From contig JAUXAJ010000305.1 in NCBI GenBank assembly GCA_030620005.1, forward strand, positions 1 to 5,771: 5,771 nt of DNA, written 5' to 3'. The stretch comes from Promethearchaeota archaeon. Lineage in GTDB: Archaea > Asgardarchaeota > Lokiarchaeia > Sigynarchaeales > SOKP01. Below the pieces are notes generated by a model that was not told the DNA's origin, searched no databases, and saw only the letters and a program-made list of their open reading frames with translations. Position 1 is the stretch's first letter. Every line of letters begins with the position of its first letter. The position numbers were made by a program, and so were the translations under genes. This document shows positions 4,588-5,771 of the stretch, in pieces.

Positions 4588-5771
4588 AATGGAGACTTTA
4601 ACATTTACAATTTCTTCAGGGTTTAAAATGCTTTCATTTTGCATGAAAGATTTCATTGAGACATTAAGTTTATATCCTTCGTAAAAAGCATAGAATTCTT
4701 CACTTAAACCTAAATCTCTAATTGGATAAAAATTCGGATTGTAAAAACCTGTTGTCTCATTTACCGAGCTAATTAATAGATCGTACCAATCAAAAGCCTT
4801 ATCTTCTAACATTCTCCCTTGAAGAATATTTCCATTCATATCTGGATAATATTCGCAATCAGTAATGCTTATATTATAAGCGTTAATGTAGATTTTCATT
4901 TTATCACATCCTATCGCAGAACCATTGCCCCAGAAATATCCTAAGTAATACTCCCCTAAAACGGGAATGATTCTTGTTAAGTTTAATATCGTGCGATTTT
5001 CGAAATCAAATGAAAGTATAGAATTATCGGCCGATATTTTAGAATTTACAGAAGTAAGATCTTCAAAAGAATATCTCGTTTCATTTGGAAAAAATAAGGA
5101 AACATTCGCCACACCCCCTAATGGGGCTAATCCTTTATTCGGGTCTTGCAAATCAACACTAATGGAGATATTATCCCCATACATGAATCCTATTGTTTCC
5201 CATAAGGTTCCATTAAAATTTATATAACTATACATTTCATGTAGATAATTGTCGCTCGATAAATATAGAACATACGAACCATTATAAATCGGATTTGAAA
5301 CGTTGATAATATCCGTAGAAACAATTGTTTTATAATAAGTAGGATGATCAGCTAATACTATCGCTCCACCTGCTTTTTCTAAAACATCTCCGTCCATTGG
5401 ATTTGGTGTTGAAAGATTTTGAGCGACCCAATGATTTGGATAAGTATACCAGAATTCTGTAAAGTTCCAGTTTAAAAACATGTTATCGTTTAGTCTTAAT
5501 GTATAATTCAAGGTCCACACGGGTATTCCTCCATAGGTAACATTATACATGGATGTGGCGTTTTCAAAGCGAAATGCCTTAACGGAATAATTCACGTCAA
5601 ATTTAAACCCTTTTATCGTGGTTTTGTTCCATTCGAGAAAAACCTGAAAAGTATCACGGGAATCGCAAGCAATAGGGGCTGAAAAATAACCAATCCACTG
5701 CCCTAAACCCCAAGTTAAATGAGAGCTACCGTTATAAGGATAGGTATCAATTATTAAGGGCAGCATGGTTC
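4585..5771 (-). CDS. Large N-glycosylated surface protein, extracellular N-terminal part (5' partial, ends at in-frame TAA)
   Basis: The frame is open to the right edge of the window, so the Met at 5764-5766 is probably internal and the true start with any signal peptide lies outside. The 393 residues from that Met are rich in aromatics, Asn, Ser and Thr and hold 21 N-x-S/T sequons, typical of an archaeal surface glycoprotein. No membrane segment is present. Readable stretches include a beta-rich region at about 35-110 (VFLEWNKTT ... VWTLNYTLRL), a segment at about 155-200 (NPIYNGSYVLYLSS ... MYGDNIS), an Ig-like stretch at about 215-275 (GGVANVSLFFPNET ... YYLGYFWGNG), and C287 and C304, which could form a disulfide. 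The last residues (YKLNVSMKSF ... NPEEIVNVKVSI) are the first strands of a beta domain that the TAA cuts in half. No named family is recognised. It is very likely the extracellular front of the same protein as the downstream frame. Confidence 0.8.
   Translation of the reverse strand, partial: TMLPLIIDTYPYNGSSHLTWGLGQWIGYFSAPIACDSRDTFQVFLEWNKTTIKGFKFDVNYSVKAFRFENATSMYNVTYGGIPVWTLNYTLRLNDNMFLNWNFTEFWYTYPNHWVAQNLSTPNPMDGDVLEKAGGAIVLADHPTYYKTIVSTDIINVSNPIYNGSYVLYLSSDNYLHEMYSYINFNGTLWETIGFMYGDNISISVDLQDPNKGLAPLGGVANVSLFFPNETRYSFEDLTSVNSKISADNSILSFDFENRTILNLTRIIPVLGEYYLGYFWGNGSAIGCDKMKIYINAYNISITDCEYYPDMNGNILQGRMLEDKAFDWYDLLISSVNETTGFYNPNFYPIRDLGLSEEFYAFYEGYKLNVSMKSFMQNESILNPEEIVNVKVSI

Noticed and set aside
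1..5771. CRISPR array, tRNA or rRNA
   Set aside because: No regularly spaced short repeats with unique spacers and no recognisable tRNA or rRNA segments were seen on either strand. The repeats present are coding duplications.

Overview
This window is AT-rich and looks archaeal, most probably from an Asgard archaeon of the Lokiarchaeia type. The evidence is an SDS22-like leucine-rich repeat protein next to a single-domain Roadblock/LC7 protein, TTTAWATA-like TATA boxes, short leaders without strong Shine-Dalgarno sites, and a very large sequon-rich surface protein with a lysine/glutamate coiled-coil tail. The assignment rests on gene content and composition. No rRNA or other marker gene is present.

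Left edge (1-174): the last 44 codons of an IS200/IS605-family tnpB on the + strand, overlapped by a hairpin-rich segment that fits the end of its guide (omega/re) RNA and the right end of the element. A short A/T hairpin follows that could terminate transcription from both sides.

Left-centre (195-1719): two small cytosolic-type genes diverge from a 136-bp AT-rich spacer. On the - strand is a ten-repeat SDS22-like LRR protein. On the + strand is a 116-residue Roadblock/LC7 protein. Both are protein-protein interaction modules. Roadblock proteins commonly work with small Ras-like GTPases, but no GTPase lies in the window.

Right two-thirds (1798-5771): all of this reads on the - strand in one reading frame and looks like a single giant type I membrane protein gene that starts beyond the right edge. 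In order it encodes a sequon-rich extracellular region, further Ig-like beta domains, one transmembrane helix, a roughly 510-residue Lys/Glu-rich cytosolic tail with a tandemly duplicated 108-residue coiled-coil unit, three copies of a KKTTDLDALL-type motif, and a C-terminal SAP/Rho_N/HeH-like helix-extension-helix domain. The frame is broken once, by a lone in-frame TAA at 4585-4587. No good start codon, signal peptide or change of character follows it. The two open frames are therefore best read as two parts of one gene that is mutated, mis-assembled or read through. The layout suggests a cell-surface glycoprotein linked through the membrane to a cytosolic, possibly nucleic-acid-binding, tail.
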